Shown piece after piece: positions 18,389 to 27,388 of a stretch of 37,816 nt of DNA (positions are counted from its first letter, which is position 1; the number at the start of each line of letters is the position of its first letter). The DNA lies in contig QCRS01000005.1 of NCBI GenBank assembly GCA_003211755.1, positions 1 through 37,816 of the forward strand. The letters run 5' to 3'. This DNA is from Prochlorococcus sp. AG-463-F15 (GTDB lineage Bacteria > Cyanobacteriota > Cyanobacteriia > PCC-6307 > Cyanobiaceae). The position numbers and the translations under genes were made by a program. The notes below the pieces were generated by a model that was given only the letters and a program-made list of their open reading frames with translations, was not told the DNA's origin and ran no database searches.

Positions 18389-18402
18389 TTAGTTGAGGGA
18401 TA

Positions 18403-19512
18403 TTAAATTGTTAATCTTTGATTAGATAAGGATGATTGTATAAGTTTTTCGCAGACTTTTTGGCTTGAGAGACCTTCAACTAATCCAGGAATCATTGGCA
18501 CTCCGGATCTGATGCTTTCTGCCCACCAACTTTGCAATCTTGCCACAGGCGCGATGCGTCCATCAGTCCATGTTTTGGAAAATTTCAGATCCTTTTCAAG
18601 ACTAATTGCTTTTAATTGTTCACCTGCCTTTGCGGCCCAAAGTCCAAAGCCATGTACGTAATCCTTTTGGTTTTCACTCCCAAGGACAAGGGTGCCGTCG
18701 CTGCCGTATATCTCAAGCCAGCATCCTCTCCCTTGTCTCGTTACAGCTGAGAGACTTACTTGAGCTGGGATATAAGAATTGCTATCAAATCCATCAAGCT
18801 GAAGTTGAGCTATTGCTATATCTTCGCTTGTTACTTTGAGGGTGTTTCCAGTAGTTGGGTCAATACGTTCTTTTATTGATGTAGTTATTAAGCCACTAAT
18901 GCTTACGGTAGGTCCTATTAGCCAGTGGAGGGTGTCAAATGCATGAGTACCCAGAGCCCCTAAAACCCCACCACCTTTTTCAGTTTGTGAATACCAATTC
19001 CAGGGTCTTGATTTATTTGCTCGACTGCTCATCAACCAATCAATTTTGACTAGCCATGGATCACCTATTAATCCTTGAGATATAAGCCTTTTCGCTTGCA
19101 TAAATAAAGGTACAGCTCGATATTCAAAATCAACTGCTACGGAAAGCTTTTTTTGTAGAGCTAATTTTTGAAGCTCTGCGATTTCCTCAGAATTTATTGC
19201 CACTGGTTTTTCCAAAAGTATGTGTTTTCCACATTTGAGAGCTTCATTGGCTAATTGGAATCGAGGCTCTGGAGGAGTTGCGATGATTATTGCTTCTACA
19301 TTGGGATCCTTTAAAAGATCTTCCCAATTCGAATACATCTTGAACTGATGCTCTCCAGAGGCTTCCTGTAAACGCTGCTTTCTTGGATGCCATAACGCAA
19401 CTGGCTCAAGCTCAGGAGTTGCTTTTAAAGCGGGAAGATGGACATTCTCTCCAAATCCAAGCCCGGCAATTGCTACTCCAATAGGTCGATTAGTGGATTT
19501 TTGTAGTGTCAT
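18403..19512 (-). CDS. Gfo/Idh/MocA-family NAD(P)-dependent oxidoreductase
   Basis: The 369-residue protein has the N-terminal Rossmann motif AIAGLGFGENVHLPAL, the EKPVAIN motif (catalytic lysine of the EKP signature) near residue 100, and the C-terminal alpha/beta domain with GGGVLGALGTHAFDTLHWLIG, whose histidine matches the usual catalytic His. These enzymes oxidise or reduce sugars, inositols or biliverdin-like substrates; the sequence does not tell which. No sugar-metabolism gene adjoins it. It lies just downstream of accD and the 82-aa ORF, with a zero-base gap to the latter. The start at 19512 gives MTLQKSTNRPIGVAIAGLGFG, a normal beginning. Substrate left open. Confidence 0.9.
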   Translation of the reverse strand: MTLQKSTNRPIGVAIAGLGFGENVHLPALKATPELEPVALWHPRKQRLQEASGEHQFKMYSNWEDLLKDPNVEAIIIATPPEPRFQLANEALKCGKHILLEKPVAINSEEIAELQKLALQKKLSVAVDFEYRAVPLFMQAKRLISQGLIGDPWLVKIDWLMSSRANKSRPWNWYSQTEKGGGVLGALGTHAFDTLHWLIGPTVSISGLITTSIKERIDPTTGNTLKVTSEDIAIAQLQLDGFDSNSYIPAQVSLSAVTRQGRGCWLEIYGSDGTLVLGSENQKDYVHGFGLWAAKAGEQLKAISLEKDLKFSKTWTDGRIAPVARLQSWWAESIRSGVPMIPGLVEGLSSQKVCEKLIQSSLSNQRLTI

Positions 19513-19761
19513 TTATGAGAGCTTATATAAACAAATTCGCTTATTTAAGACATTTATTAGATCATCTCCAACTGATGTTGCTAATTGATGTCCTTTTTTA
19601 TATGAAGGAATTTCAACGGATTGATCTTGTTCCACATTAATTGACTTTGCATTGAAACTACATATAGAGATTACTATTACTAGAATAGATTTAGCTTTTC
19701 TTTTAGAAAAAGAGTGCAGAAATAAAATTATTTCATGCAATATTATTCTTTTGTTTTTCAA
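19513..19761 (-). CDS. Hypothetical 82-aa protein coupled to accD
   Basis: The frame starts with TTG overlapping the accD stop (TTGA), and its stop directly precedes the ATG of the next gene, a spacing typical of coupled genes. The protein has a basic N-terminus, a hydrophobic stretch [13 protein letters not shown] (about residues 26-38) that could be a late signal peptide, and then a polar domain ending [16 protein letters not shown] recognise no family. A second in-frame TTG at the LHE position is an alternative start. High AT and lack of an ATG keep confidence low; it may be spacer. Confidence 0.4.
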   Translation of the reverse strand: MKNKRIILHEIILFLHSFSKRKAKSILVIVISICSFNAKSINVEQDQSVEIPSYKKGHQLATSVGDDLINVLNKRICLYKLS

Positions 19762-20624
19762 GTTGCTTTGCTCCCATGGAGTCGCAATAAGGTCGCTAGA
19801 GTTTTTCGTAACTTTGTGCGAGGCACAATAGTGTCAACGAATCCATGATCCTGCAAATATTCGGCGGTTTGAAAGTTCTCTGGGAGTTTCTCTCTAAGTG
19901 TTTGTTCAATTACTCTTCTTCCTGCAAAACCTATCAAGGCTTTTGGCTCGGCAAGAATTAAATCACCAAGCATTGCAAAACTAGCAGTAACCCCTCCAGT
20001 TGTTGGGTGGGTAAGAAGCGGCATATAAAGGAGTTCGGCTTTTCTATGGCGCTCAAGCGCCCCAGATATTTTTGCCATTTGCATCAGGCTGAGCATTCCT
20101 TCCTGCATTCTTGCTCCTCCTGAAGCGCAAACAATAAGTAGTGGAACCTTTTGGGCTGTTGCTCTTTCAATTAACCGAGTTATCTTTTCGCCAACTACGG
20201 ACCCCATAGATCCTCCCATAAATCTGAAATCCATTACTGCAAGTGCCATTGGAATTGACTCCACTTCGCAAATTCCAGTAATCACTCCATCTTTCATCCC
20301 GGTATTAGCTTGGCTTTCACGTAATCGATCTGCATATGCTCTCCTGTCCTTGAACCCTAATGGATCTGTAGGGCTAAGATCTACATCAAAAGCTTTAAAA
20401 CTTCCAGGATCTGCTATTAGATCTATTCTCTCTTGACTATGGATGCGATTGTGATGACCACAGTTGCTGCAAACACTTGCATTGGCCGACAAGTCCTTAC
20501 GGTAAACAACTTGACTACATTCTGGGCATTTCCCCCATAGACCATCACTTTCTTCTGATTCTTGAGTGACTTTGCCTACGAACTGACCCTTACGACGATC
20601 AGCAAACCAGTCGAAAAGCGACAT
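19758..20624 (-). CDS. accD: Acetyl-CoA carboxylase carboxyltransferase subunit beta
   Basis: Beta half of the carboxyltransferase that moves the carboxyl group from biotin to acetyl-CoA, the first committed step of fatty-acid synthesis. The N-terminal zinc ribbon is [13 protein letters not shown] with [10 protein letters not shown], followed by the crotonase-like domain with [18 protein letters not shown] and [21 protein letters not shown] place the start at 20624 ([14 protein letters not shown], 288 residues); the ORF-track start 44 codons upstream runs into the prepilin peptidase gene and encodes unrelated sequence. accA, accB and accC are not here. The prepilin peptidase ends 25 bp upstream on the same strand. 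Confidence 0.97.
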   Translation of the reverse strand: MSLFDWFADRRKGQFVGKVTQESEESDGLWGKCPECSQVVYRKDLSANASVCSNCGHHNRIHSQERIDLIADPGSFKAFDVDLSPTDPLGFKDRRAYADRLRESQANTGMKDGVITGICEVESIPMALAVMDFRFMGGSMGSVVGEKITRLIERATAQKVPLLIVCASGGARMQEGMLSLMQMAKISGALERHRKAELLYMPLLTHPTTGGVTASFAMLGDLILAEPKALIGFAGRRVIEQTLREKLPENFQTAEYLQDHGFVDTIVPRTKLRKTLATLLRLHGSKAT

Positions 20625-20649
20625 GGAATTTAAAAGGTATATACGACTA

Positions 20650-21333
20650 TTAAATACCCCAAAGGCCCAGCCAATGCTGGATCCACCAACTAGGTTCAAA
20701 TAACCACACGAGCCAAATCCCAACGGAGATGAATGGTGCAAAAGGAAAAGGGACAAGTGGATCTAATTTTTTATTGACCATTCCGATAAAACTAAAAAGA
20801 CCAGCTGATGTGAAAGCTATACACATTGAGATTGCAATACCTTCTATTCCAAGCCATGCTCCCCCCATGGCTGCCACTTTTGCATCTCCATTTCCTAATG
20901 ATTCTTTCTTTAAAACTATTGCTGAAATAATACTAAGAAAATTCATTATTAGTAGTGCTAATATACCTGCCGATAAATGTTCAATTATCAATAAAAATAT
21001 ATTGTCGAAGTTAGTAAATATGGATAGTATTCCCGTTGAAACTATTCCAAGGACTAGTCCAACTTTGCAAACTCCAATCGATATTTGCATTTCTATGAGA
21101 TCTAATATTGAAAGGTATATAAGAAAACCAATTAATACTATGCCGAGAGCAATCCAAATTAATCTAGGAATAGGCTCTAATCTGAATGAGTTTATCTCAA
21201 ATGCCGATAAGACTAAAAGGAGATTCCCTCCAGCAAGTAATAAAGCAAGTGATTTTCTTCTTGCAAAATATTTAATAATAATATTGTTGTTCGTTTGCAA
21301 GATATTTAAATTAAACTTTCTTGCTATCAGCAT
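20650..21333 (-). CDS. Short type IV prepilin peptidase-like membrane protein (A24 family)
   Basis: The 227-residue polytopic protein carries both aspartates of the A24 peptidase: [10 protein letters not shown] (first Asp, about residue 77) and [16 protein letters not shown] (second Asp in GxGD, about 147), plus the late [10 protein letters not shown] motif. It would cut the leader of type IV prepilins or pseudopilins. Unlike full PilD, it lacks the N-terminal cytoplasmic domain with the two CxxC pairs and most of the methyltransferase part, starting almost directly at the catalytic core. The first Asp motif has QI where the family normally has IP. No pilin or pilus gene is in the window. accD follows 25 bp downstream. 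Confidence 0.8.
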   Translation of the reverse strand: MLIARKFNLNILQTNNNIIIKYFARRKSLALLLAGGNLLLVLSAFEINSFRLEPIPRLIWIALGIVLIGFLIYLSILDLIEMQISIGVCKVGLVLGIVSTGILSIFTNFDNIFLLIIEHLSAGILALLIMNFLSIISAIVLKKESLGNGDAKVAAMGGAWLGIEGIAISMCIAFTSAGLFSFIGMVNKKLDPLVPFPFAPFISVGIWLVWLFEPSWWIQHWLGLWGI

Positions 21334-21532
21334 TCTACCAACTTAAACAAATTATTATAGTATTAAGTAACATAATACTTTTAGTTTTGTAAGAAATTAG
21401 GTAAATATCTTAGAAGATTATCTTTTTGAGAAAGGCACTGTACTTAGCTCTTTAAACTATATTTTTGATAGAATAACCATAACTAGTAAATATTTCGCTT
21501 GCGGAAGAGGATTTGGTTAAATATATATATGA

Positions 21533-22435
21533 TCAACTATTCTTTTTCTTTTCTTCTATCATTCTATGGATGATTGGTGTAAGAATTAGCTCCATTGCAA
21601 ATCCCATTTTACCTCCATTTACAACAATACTTGTAGGACTTGACATGAATGAATCATGTATCATTCCTAAGAGGTATTGAAAGTCAATCCCCCAATTCTC
21701 TCTTGCCCCTTTTCTAAAGTGGATAATTACAAAACTTTCATCTGGAGTTGGAATATTTCTGCATATGAAAGGATTAGAGGTATCGATTGTTGGTATCCTT
21801 TGAAAGTTTATATCTGTAAGACTAAATTGTGGACAAATGTGGTTTATATAATCGGGCATTCTTCGAAGGATTGTATCCACAATTGTTTCCGCTGAATAAC
21901 CTCTCTCTGCATTGTCTCTGTGGATTTTTTGAATCCATTCAAGATTAGTTATTGGTACTACACCTACTAATAGGTCTGCTGCGGAAGCAACATCATAATT
22001 GTCTCCAACTACACCACCATGAAGTCCTTCATAGAAAAGTAAATCAGTTCCACTAGGGATCTCTTCCCATGGAGTGAATTGACCTGGTGCGAGATCTGTC
22101 CCCAAGCGGTTGTTATGTTCTTCTGCCTCTTCTGAACTGTGAAGGTAATAACGCTTTTTGCCACTTCCTGACTTGCCATAAGTTTGGAAAAGTTCTTCTA
22201 ACTTGTCAAAAAGGTTTGCTTCAGGACCAAAATGTGAGAAATTCTCACCTTTTGCTAAAGCATCAGCCATTGCCTGCTTCATTGGCATTCTTTCAAATCG
22301 GTGGTAGCTATCACCTTCTACCACTGCTGGAATGATGTTTTCCCTTGCAAAAATATGCTCGAAGGCTCTTTTTACTGTGCTGGTTCCAGCTCCGGAGGAA
22401 CCCGTAACGGCTACAACCGGGTGACGTTTTGACAT
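21533..22435 (-). CDS. prk: Phosphoribulokinase, class I (proteobacterial type)
   Basis: Phosphorylates ribulose 5-phosphate to ribulose 1,5-bisphosphate for Rubisco. The 300-residue protein has the P-loop VTGSSGAGTSTV, VEGDSYHRFERMPMK, SHFGPEANLFDKLEELF, LLFYEGLHGGVV, LEWIQKIHRD and DTSNPFICRNIPT. These are the features of the short, class I kinases of proteobacteria rather than of the longer class II type (GxxGDSGCGKST with a regulatory Cys pair) usual in beta-cyanobacteria and plants. No N-terminal redox Cys pair is visible. It is the last gene of the leuB-side run; the 94-bp leader contains a modest hairpin (22467-22487). The ATG at 22435 is clear. About 200 bp without a gene follow downstream. 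Confidence 0.95.
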   Translation of the reverse strand: MSKRHPVVAVTGSSGAGTSTVKRAFEHIFARENIIPAVVEGDSYHRFERMPMKQAMADALAKGENFSHFGPEANLFDKLEELFQTYGKSGSGKKRYYLHSSEEAEEHNNRLGTDLAPGQFTPWEEIPSGTDLLFYEGLHGGVVGDNYDVASAADLLVGVVPITNLEWIQKIHRDNAERGYSAETIVDTILRRMPDYINHICPQFSLTDINFQRIPTIDTSNPFICRNIPTPDESFVIIHFRKGARENWGIDFQYLLGMIHDSFMSSPTSIVVNGGKMGFAMELILTPIIHRMIEEKKKNS

Positions 22436-22529
22436 CGACGTTCAATTAACAGTCCATGAGATTTTCGCAGGTCATCCGACGATCTGCTGATTTCGTGAAG
22501 AGAGGTCTTTTTTTTTGTCAAATTATGGC

Positions 22530-23603
22530 TCATATCGCTTTTTGCAATTCTTTTCCAATTTTTCTACAACCGACTTCAACACAATCATTATTCATTAGGT
22601 CTCTTGTTCTTATCCCTTCATCGAGCACCTTGTTAACGGCTTGTTCTAAGGAATCTGCAGCTTTTGTTTCCTTAAGACCAATCCTGAGCATCATTGCTGC
22701 TGAGAGAACCATTGCCAGCGGATTAGCTATGTCAAGTCCTGCAATATCAGGGGCAGAGCCATGCACAGGTTCATATACTCCAGGTCCATCAATACTTAAT
22801 GAGGCTGAAGGCAACATTCCAATCGATCCTGTAAGCATCGCGGCTTCGTCGCTCAAAATGTCTCCGAAGAGGTTGCTTGTGAGAATTACATCGAATTGTC
22901 GGGGATTTCTTATTAATTGCATGGCTGCATTGTCTACATATAAATGATTTATTTCCACATCTTCATTCTTTTTAGATAGTTTCTCAACTTCATCTCTCCA
23001 TAATTGACTTACATCTAAAACATTAGCCTTGTCAACTGAACAGATTCTTCTATTTCTATTTCTTGCTAACTCAAAGGCTATTTCTGCAATACGTTGTATT
23101 TCATTGCTCGAGTAAGTCATAGTATTAAATGCTCTCTCCCCACTATCTATTTCGATTCGTCCTTTGGGTTTACCGAAATAAATGCCACCAGTTAGTTCTC
23201 TTACAACAATCAAGTCGACTCCCTTTATTACCTCTGCCTTTAGGCTGCTTGATTCAATTAGAGATGGCAGTATTTTAATAGGTCTAATATTTGCAAATAG
23301 ATCTAACTTTGCTCGTAATTCGAGTAAACCTGTTTCAGGCCTTTTATCTCTTGGGAGTGAATCATACTTAGGATTGCCAATTGCAGCTAGAAGAACTGCG
23401 TCAGATTTCTTACAGGCTTCAAGTGTTTTATCGGGCAATGGCTCACCAGTGAAATCGATAGCGGAACCTCCAAATAGTTGTTCATCAAATATCAATTGAA
23501 AGCCATGTTTCTGGCTAATTATTTCAAGTAGTTCCTTTGTAACTTCAGTGATTTCGGGACCAATCCCATCACCCGGCAATATAACTATGTGATGTTTTCT
23601 CAT
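22530..23603 (-). CDS. leuB: 3-isopropylmalate dehydrogenase
   Basis: Oxidises and decarboxylates 3-isopropylmalate with NAD in leucine synthesis. The 357-residue protein shows IVILPGDGIGPEIT, RELTGGIYFGKPKG, the catalytic Tyr in AFNTMTYSS, the Lys in CSVDKANVL, the metal-binding Asp cluster in VILTSNLFGDILSDEAAMLTGSIGMLPSASL, and EPVHGSAPDIAG for NAD binding. All catalytic residues are present. It follows lpxD after 33 bp and precedes prk on the same strand. No other leu gene is nearby. The ORF covering part of it on plus is antisense. Confidence 0.98.
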   Translation of the reverse strand: MRKHHIVILPGDGIGPEITEVTKELLEIISQKHGFQLIFDEQLFGGSAIDFTGEPLPDKTLEACKKSDAVLLAAIGNPKYDSLPRDKRPETGLLELRAKLDLFANIRPIKILPSLIESSSLKAEVIKGVDLIVVRELTGGIYFGKPKGRIEIDSGERAFNTMTYSSNEIQRIAEIAFELARNRNRRICSVDKANVLDVSQLWRDEVEKLSKKNEDVEINHLYVDNAAMQLIRNPRQFDVILTSNLFGDILSDEAAMLTGSIGMLPSASLSIDGPGVYEPVHGSAPDIAGLDIANPLAMVLSAAMMLRIGLKETKAADSLEQAVNKVLDEGIRTRDLMNNDCVEVGCRKIGKELQKAI

Positions 23604-23636
23604 TAGTAACGTTTAAATATGTGGCTACCTTTGAGA

Positions 23637-24680
23637 TTACTCAGAGGCTGCTCGACTTATGTCTCTAATGGTTTTAGCTAATTCAGGAAGTCTTTTGAAG
23701 CTTGCAGCACATCTGAGCCATAGCCTATTTGGAATAGCAGGGAAACCACTGATAATTTCATTGTCTGCGATGTCAGCATGAATGCCACATTTGGAGCTTG
23801 CAATGACCCGATTGCCTACATGGACACGATTACCTACCCCAACTTGTCCTGCAAGGATTACACCATCGCCTAGTTGTGCCCCTCCAGCTATCCCTACCTG
23901 TGCTGCCATTGCACATCCTTTTCCTGTCGTTACTCCGTGGCCTATTTGTACAAGGTTGTCGATCTTAGTCCCTGCCCCTATCCTCGTTTCTCCTACTGCA
24001 GGTCTATCAACAGTAGACCCACAACCAATTTCAACATCGCTTTCAATTATCACAATCCCTGTTTGAGGCATTTTGTACCAACCATTTGAGGTTGGTACGA
24101 ATCCGAAACCTTCAGAACCAATAACAGCGTTCGAATGGATTGTTGTTCTTTTCCCAAGATTTGATGATGTATGTATTACGCAGTTGGCATGTAATTCACT
24201 GTCTTCATCAATTAGGACATTTGCATAGATAACCACACCTGGATGAATAATGCTTCTATTTCCTATCTCACAGTTGTTCCCTATAGATACATGTGCACCT
24301 ATGGATACTTTATTACCAATCAAGACATTCTCACCTAATACTGCTGTTGGGTGAATCCCCTCTGGTGGACGTTCCCTTGGATTGAGTAAGGAAAGAGATT
24401 CTGCAAATGCAAGTCTTGGATTTTTCAGAACCGCCCAAGAAATACCAATTTCGGATGCTTTCTGTATTAATTCTGGCTGAGGAGGTAATAGTACTGCTCC
24501 AGCTTTAGATTCACTAAGCTGTGATTTAAGTGAACTTTCTTGTTCTAGGAAAGTGAGTTGGCTTGAACTCGCATTTTCCAAGGAGGCACCAGTTAATAAT
24601 TCTGGATCCTTTCCAAGATAATGTTCTTGCAATTCAGCTTTGCCTCTTTCAAGATTGAAAATTAATTGACTGAAAAGCAT
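23637..24680 (-). CDS. lpxD: UDP-3-O-(3-hydroxyacyl)glucosamine N-acyltransferase
   Basis: Transfers the second 3-hydroxyacyl chain to UDP-3-O-acylglucosamine in lipid A synthesis. The 347-residue protein has the N-terminal uridine-binding domain (up to about residue 105), then left-handed beta-helix hexapeptide repeats such as [18 protein letters not shown] and [17 protein letters not shown], where the His of IGHGV is the catalytic base, and a C-terminal helical tail ([15 protein letters not shown]). The motif [18 protein letters not shown] matches the family substrate loop. Its presence agrees with a reduced but real lipid A in picocyanobacteria. It lies between proB and leuB, gaps of 39 and 33 bp. 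Confidence 0.96.
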   Translation of the reverse strand: MLFSQLIFNLERGKAELQEHYLGKDPELLTGASLENASSSQLTFLEQESSLKSQLSESKAGAVLLPPQPELIQKASEIGISWAVLKNPRLAFAESLSLLNPRERPPEGIHPTAVLGENVLIGNKVSIGAHVSIGNNCEIGNRSIIHPGVVIYANVLIDEDSELHANCVIHTSSNLGKRTTIHSNAVIGSEGFGFVPTSNGWYKMPQTGIVIIESDVEIGCGSTVDRPAVGETRIGAGTKIDNLVQIGHGVTTGKGCAMAAQVGIAGGAQLGDGVILAGQVGVGNRVHVGNRVIASSKCGIHADIADNEIISGFPAIPNRLWLRCAASFKRLPELAKTIRDISRAASE

Positions 24681-24719
24681 GGTAAAAAAGTTGGCGGGTA
24701 AATACTTAGTAGAGTTTTG

Positions 24720-25820
24720 TTAAAGGAGTAATTCTTTTGTAAGTACTAGTACGTCCCTATGGATAACAACAGGGGATGGAGAGGAGTCAGTGGCTATAGA
24801 GCTTTTTAATGAGTTATTAATGAAATCACTACTCATTGAACTGATTCCTCTTGCAATCTCTTTTGATTTGGTATTAATCATTCTCACGGGTTGATTAGCT
24901 GAAAAGGTACCTTCTATTTTCTTCACTCCAACAAGTAGAACAGAGGCTCCTCGGTTTTGAATTGCTTCGCAAGCTCCATCATCAAGATAGATAGTACCAA
25001 GAGGCTTCAAAGCATGGGCTAGCCAACTCTTTCGATTTCCAATTGGTGTTGGATGTGGATGGAAAACTGTTCCCCCACGAGAACCTTTCAGGAGTTCTCC
25101 TAATAACTCAGGATTACGCCCATCTGCTAGATGCACAGTAATACCACTAGCGGTGGCAATACGGGCAGAAGTTAGCTTGGTTGTTATCCCCCCGGTACCC
25201 CAATCACTTACTTTTTTGTTCATTTCCTCTAAGGGTTTTATTTCTCTTGGGTGATGGACATCTGAAATTGGCTTGGCCTTCGTATTTATTCTTGGATCTG
25301 AAGAATACAAACGATCAACGTCTGTAAGCAGTATTAGTTGGTCTGCGGAAACAGCCGTAGCAACTAGTGCTGAGAGGGTGTCATTGTCTCCATATCTAAG
25401 TTCCTCTGAAGAGAGAGAGTCATTTTCATTTACTACTGGAACAATTCCCCAAGCCAATAATTTCTTAAAGGTCATCGAAGCATTGCGATAGCTCAGTCTT
25501 GAACTCAAATCTGCACGTGTAAGTAATATTTGAGCAACGTTGTATCCGTAAACCTTCATAGCTTTTTCATACAATCCCATTAGGTGAACTTGTCCAACTG
25601 CAGCAGCTGCTTGCAAATTTGTCATATCTTCTGGACGTTCTTTTATTCCTAGGCGGTCACATCCAACGCCTACTGCCCCACTTGTGACCACAATCACGCT
25701 ATCGCCTCTTTTTTTACTTGCGGCAATACAAGAGCTATAGCTATTAATGATTTCTTCAGTTGAGCGATCAGCAATCCCTCTCAGGAGGCTTGTACCTATT
25801 TTGACAACCCAAAGAGTCAT
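24720..25820 (-). CDS. proB: Glutamate 5-kinase
   Basis: Phosphorylates glutamate to gamma-glutamyl phosphate, the first step of proline synthesis. The 366-residue protein has the amino-acid-kinase domain with [47 protein letters not shown] and [19 protein letters not shown] domain follows at the C-terminus ([26 protein letters not shown]), as in full-length bacterial enzymes. proA is not in the window. The gene overlaps the upstream YqeG gene by 4 bp (ATGA), so the two are probably coupled. The ATG at 25820 is well placed. Confidence 0.98.
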   Translation of the reverse strand: MTLWVVKIGTSLLRGIADRSTEEIINSYSSCIAASKKRGDSVIVVTSGAVGVGCDRLGIKERPEDMTNLQAAAAVGQVHLMGLYEKAMKVYGYNVAQILLTRADLSSRLSYRNASMTFKKLLAWGIVPVVNENDSLSSEELRYGDNDTLSALVATAVSADQLILLTDVDRLYSSDPRINTKAKPISDVHHPREIKPLEEMNKKVSDWGTGGITTKLTSARIATASGITVHLADGRNPELLGELLKGSRGGTVFHPHPTPIGNRKSWLAHALKPLGTIYLDDGACEAIQNRGASVLLVGVKKIEGTFSANQPVRMINTKSKEIARGISSMSSDFINNSLKSSIATDSSPSPVVIHRDVLVLTKELLL

Positions 25821-26326
25821 GATGTGCTAGTTCCTAAAAGTCGTGCGATTCTGTGTTCAAGAAGTTGGGTGGTGTTTCTCTTGCATGGTTCTCCGCTCGG
25901 ACCTAATGGCCAAATTAAAACTGTATAAAGACCTAATCGATTTCCTACAAGCACATCTGTAAAAATCCTATCCCCTAAAATTGCAATTTGCCTTGGATCT
26001 AGTTGAAGATTGTGTTGTACTTTACGTAGTGCACCTTTAGTTGGCTTGGCTGCTCTATAAGTGAAATTAATATTTAATTGTTTTGCTATAGATTCAATTC
26101 TTTTCTTAGAAGGATTGTTGCTTAAAAGGTGCAGTGAAAAATCTTTTTGAGCATCTTTAACCCAGTTTATGACTGAATTGTGCAAAATGATTTCATGTCT
26201 GGTTATTAGGGTTCCATCAACATCAAGAACTAAAGCCTTGATCCCAATAGATAACAAACGTTCAATTGGAAGATGCGGAATGCTTAAGCCTGGTTCCCAA
26301 TTTGGCTTAAGCAATTTCTGGCGCAT
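25817..26326 (-). CDS. YqeG-family HAD-IIIA phosphatase
   Basis: The 169-residue protein belongs to the YqeG branch of HAD hydrolases: the nucleophile motif [10 protein letters not shown] (about residues 33-42), motif [13 protein letters not shown], and motif [22 protein letters not shown]. Plant and fungal relatives dephosphorylate phosphatidylglycerol phosphate (PTPMT/Gep4-like); since pgsA is 8 kb upstream in this window, a role as PGP phosphatase in phosphatidylglycerol synthesis is a reasonable but unproven guess. It overlaps proB by 4 bp and the DUF3727 stop by 1 bp, so the three genes form a tight operon. Length and motifs are normal. Confidence 0.88.
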   Translation of the reverse strand: MRQKLLKPNWEPGLSIPHLPIERLLSIGIKALVLDVDGTLITRHEIILHNSVINWVKDAQKDFSLHLLSNNPSKKRIESIAKQLNINFTYRAAKPTKGALRKVQHNLQLDPRQIAILGDRIFTDVLVGNRLGLYTVLIWPLGPSGEPCKRNTTQLLEHRIARLLGTSTS

Positions 26327-26883
26327 TAGTCTGTTAGCTCCCTATCTTCTAGTTCACTTTCGATTAATGGTTGAATCTTGTCGAATTCTTCACCTTCAAC
26401 AAGAGTCGCTTGCCCATCTTTCAACTTTCCTACAACAAAAAAGGGATCAAGAGGTATATAAAGTCCATATTCCTCTTCTTCAGCTCGAAAACTCACTAGA
26501 AGTTCGTAAGTCTCTGAGTCGTCCTCAACATCTTCTTCTTCAAGTTCTTCAGGGTCTGGCTCGTCCAATTCACCAGTAACAGTAAGTGTTACTGCTGAAC
26601 GAACCAAAGTTAGATCATGTTCTTGGAGAACAACGTCAGCTACAGCGAGTATTGGCTCACTGCTTGAAATGGTTTCAATAAGTTCAGGGTCACCCTCTTC
26701 AGCTAATCGGAACAGCGAAACAGGTGTATCGACAGGCGTAAGAAGAGCATATTCACAGTTATCAATTGGGATTAGCTGTTCAAGGAAACATAGCAATGCG
26801 CTTCCATTGCTACCTCTTACTAGGACTGTTGGCACTTCGCCATTGTTGTTTGAATCTTCTACAGCCATCGATTCGTAGTTCAT
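26326..26883 (-). CDS. DUF3727-family acidic protein
   Basis: The 185-residue protein fits the cyanobacterial and plastid DUF3727 family: an N-terminal domain VPTVLVRGSNGSALLCFLEQLI, a middle domain with LTVTGELDEPDP, and a C-terminal DUF1292-like part YGLYIPLDPFFVVGKLKDGQA. A strongly acidic linker (EELEEEDVEDDSE) separates the last two. No catalytic motif is visible and the function is not established. The start at 26883 (MNYESMAVED) has GAGCAAG just upstream; an ATG five codons later is possible. It is coupled to the YqeG gene (stop and start overlap by one base) and lies 20 bp from ruvX. Confidence 0.85.
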   Translation of the reverse strand: MNYESMAVEDSNNNGEVPTVLVRGSNGSALLCFLEQLIPIDNCEYALLTPVDTPVSLFRLAEEGDPELIETISSSEPILAVADVVLQEHDLTLVRSAVTLTVTGELDEPDPEELEEEDVEDDSETYELLVSFRAEEEEYGLYIPLDPFFVVGKLKDGQATLVEGEEFDKIQPLIESELEDRELTD

Positions 26884-26903
26884 CTTGCTCAGGATCTAGC
26901 ATC

Positions 26904-27386
26904 TCAGTTCACTTGCCCTATTGGATATGCCGGCGTTTGCACTGGTTTAAGTTCTGGGCCTTCTCTTAGCCATTGTTCTAGCAGCAGGGCTGCTGCAGCA
27001 CTATCGAGTCGGCCAGTTCGATCATTTTGAAGTTTGTACTTTTGTGCAGCTGCCCAACTTGTGCTGTGCTCATTAATCCAGGCCATTGGTAAACCAAGAG
27101 CTTTGGCAATTCTTTTTCCATATTTTTCACAATAGATTGACTGCTTGGTTGGGGCTCCCAGGTCATTGAGAGGAAGACCTATTAAAAGACCCTTAACATT
27201 TCTGCTCTGACAGTGATTTTCTATCATCTCTAGGTCTTCCTCAAAACTTTTACGCTGAACGGCAGGGAGACTAGATATTGTGATTCCTAGAGGATCACAG
27301 CCAGCAAGACCAATTCTTTTACGGCCAACATCTAGACTTAATACAGATTTAGGTATTGGTTTAATAACTGCAGTCGTCTTTTTCAA
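26904..27386 (-). CDS. ruvX: Putative Holliday junction resolvase RuvX/YqgF
   Basis: RNase H-like fold protein of the YqgF family, implicated in 16S rRNA 5'-end processing and in recombination. The 160 residues include [20 protein letters not shown] with the first acidic residue, [22 protein letters not shown] where the second acidic residue sits, and [16 protein letters not shown] with the third. The middle motif is a slightly altered form of the usual DERLTT. The frame starts with TTG at 27386, 2 bp after the stop of the preceding gene; no ATG lies between it and the first motif. It is part of a tight run of minus-strand genes. Confidence 0.88.
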   Translation of the reverse strand: MKKTTAVIKPIPKSVLSLDVGRKRIGLAGCDPLGITISSLPAVQRKSFEEDLEMIENHCQSRNVKGLLIGLPLNDLGAPTKQSIYCEKYGKRIAKALGLPMAWINEHSTSWAAAQKYKLQNDRTGRLDSAAAALLLEQWLREGPELKPVQTPAYPIGQVN

Positions 27387-27388
27387 TG

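Larger units (their letters stand above)
17487..18402. other. 916-bp gene-free, hairpin-rich region upstream of fba
   Basis: No ORF of 60 codons or more and no tRNA-like structure lies here. What can be seen: the fba leader hairpins (17521-17555 and about 17557-17600), a minus-strand intrinsic terminator (17689-17717), a 6-bp hairpin CCGATT-GGTCT-AGTCGG (17905-17921), a tandem ACTATAG pair (17317-type spacing of 7 bp at 18317-18330) and a 13-bp stem at 18351-18388. Possible micro-ORFs on plus are listed separately or rejected. In a genome this compact such a gap usually holds non-coding RNA genes or regulatory leaders; that is inference. Confidence 0.6.

Noticed and set aside
17487-18402. tRNA or other known RNA gene in the large gap
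   Set aside because: No acceptor/T-arm pattern (GGTTCGAATCC-like) was found on either strand; I could not match 6S, SRP or tmRNA by eye.
20729-21346. 205-aa plus-strand ORF
   Set aside because: Antisense to the prepilin peptidase gene, which has both catalytic motifs; the ORF has none.
22456-22947. 163-aa plus-strand ORF over leuB
   Set aside because: Antisense to the conserved metal-binding and NAD-binding part of leuB.
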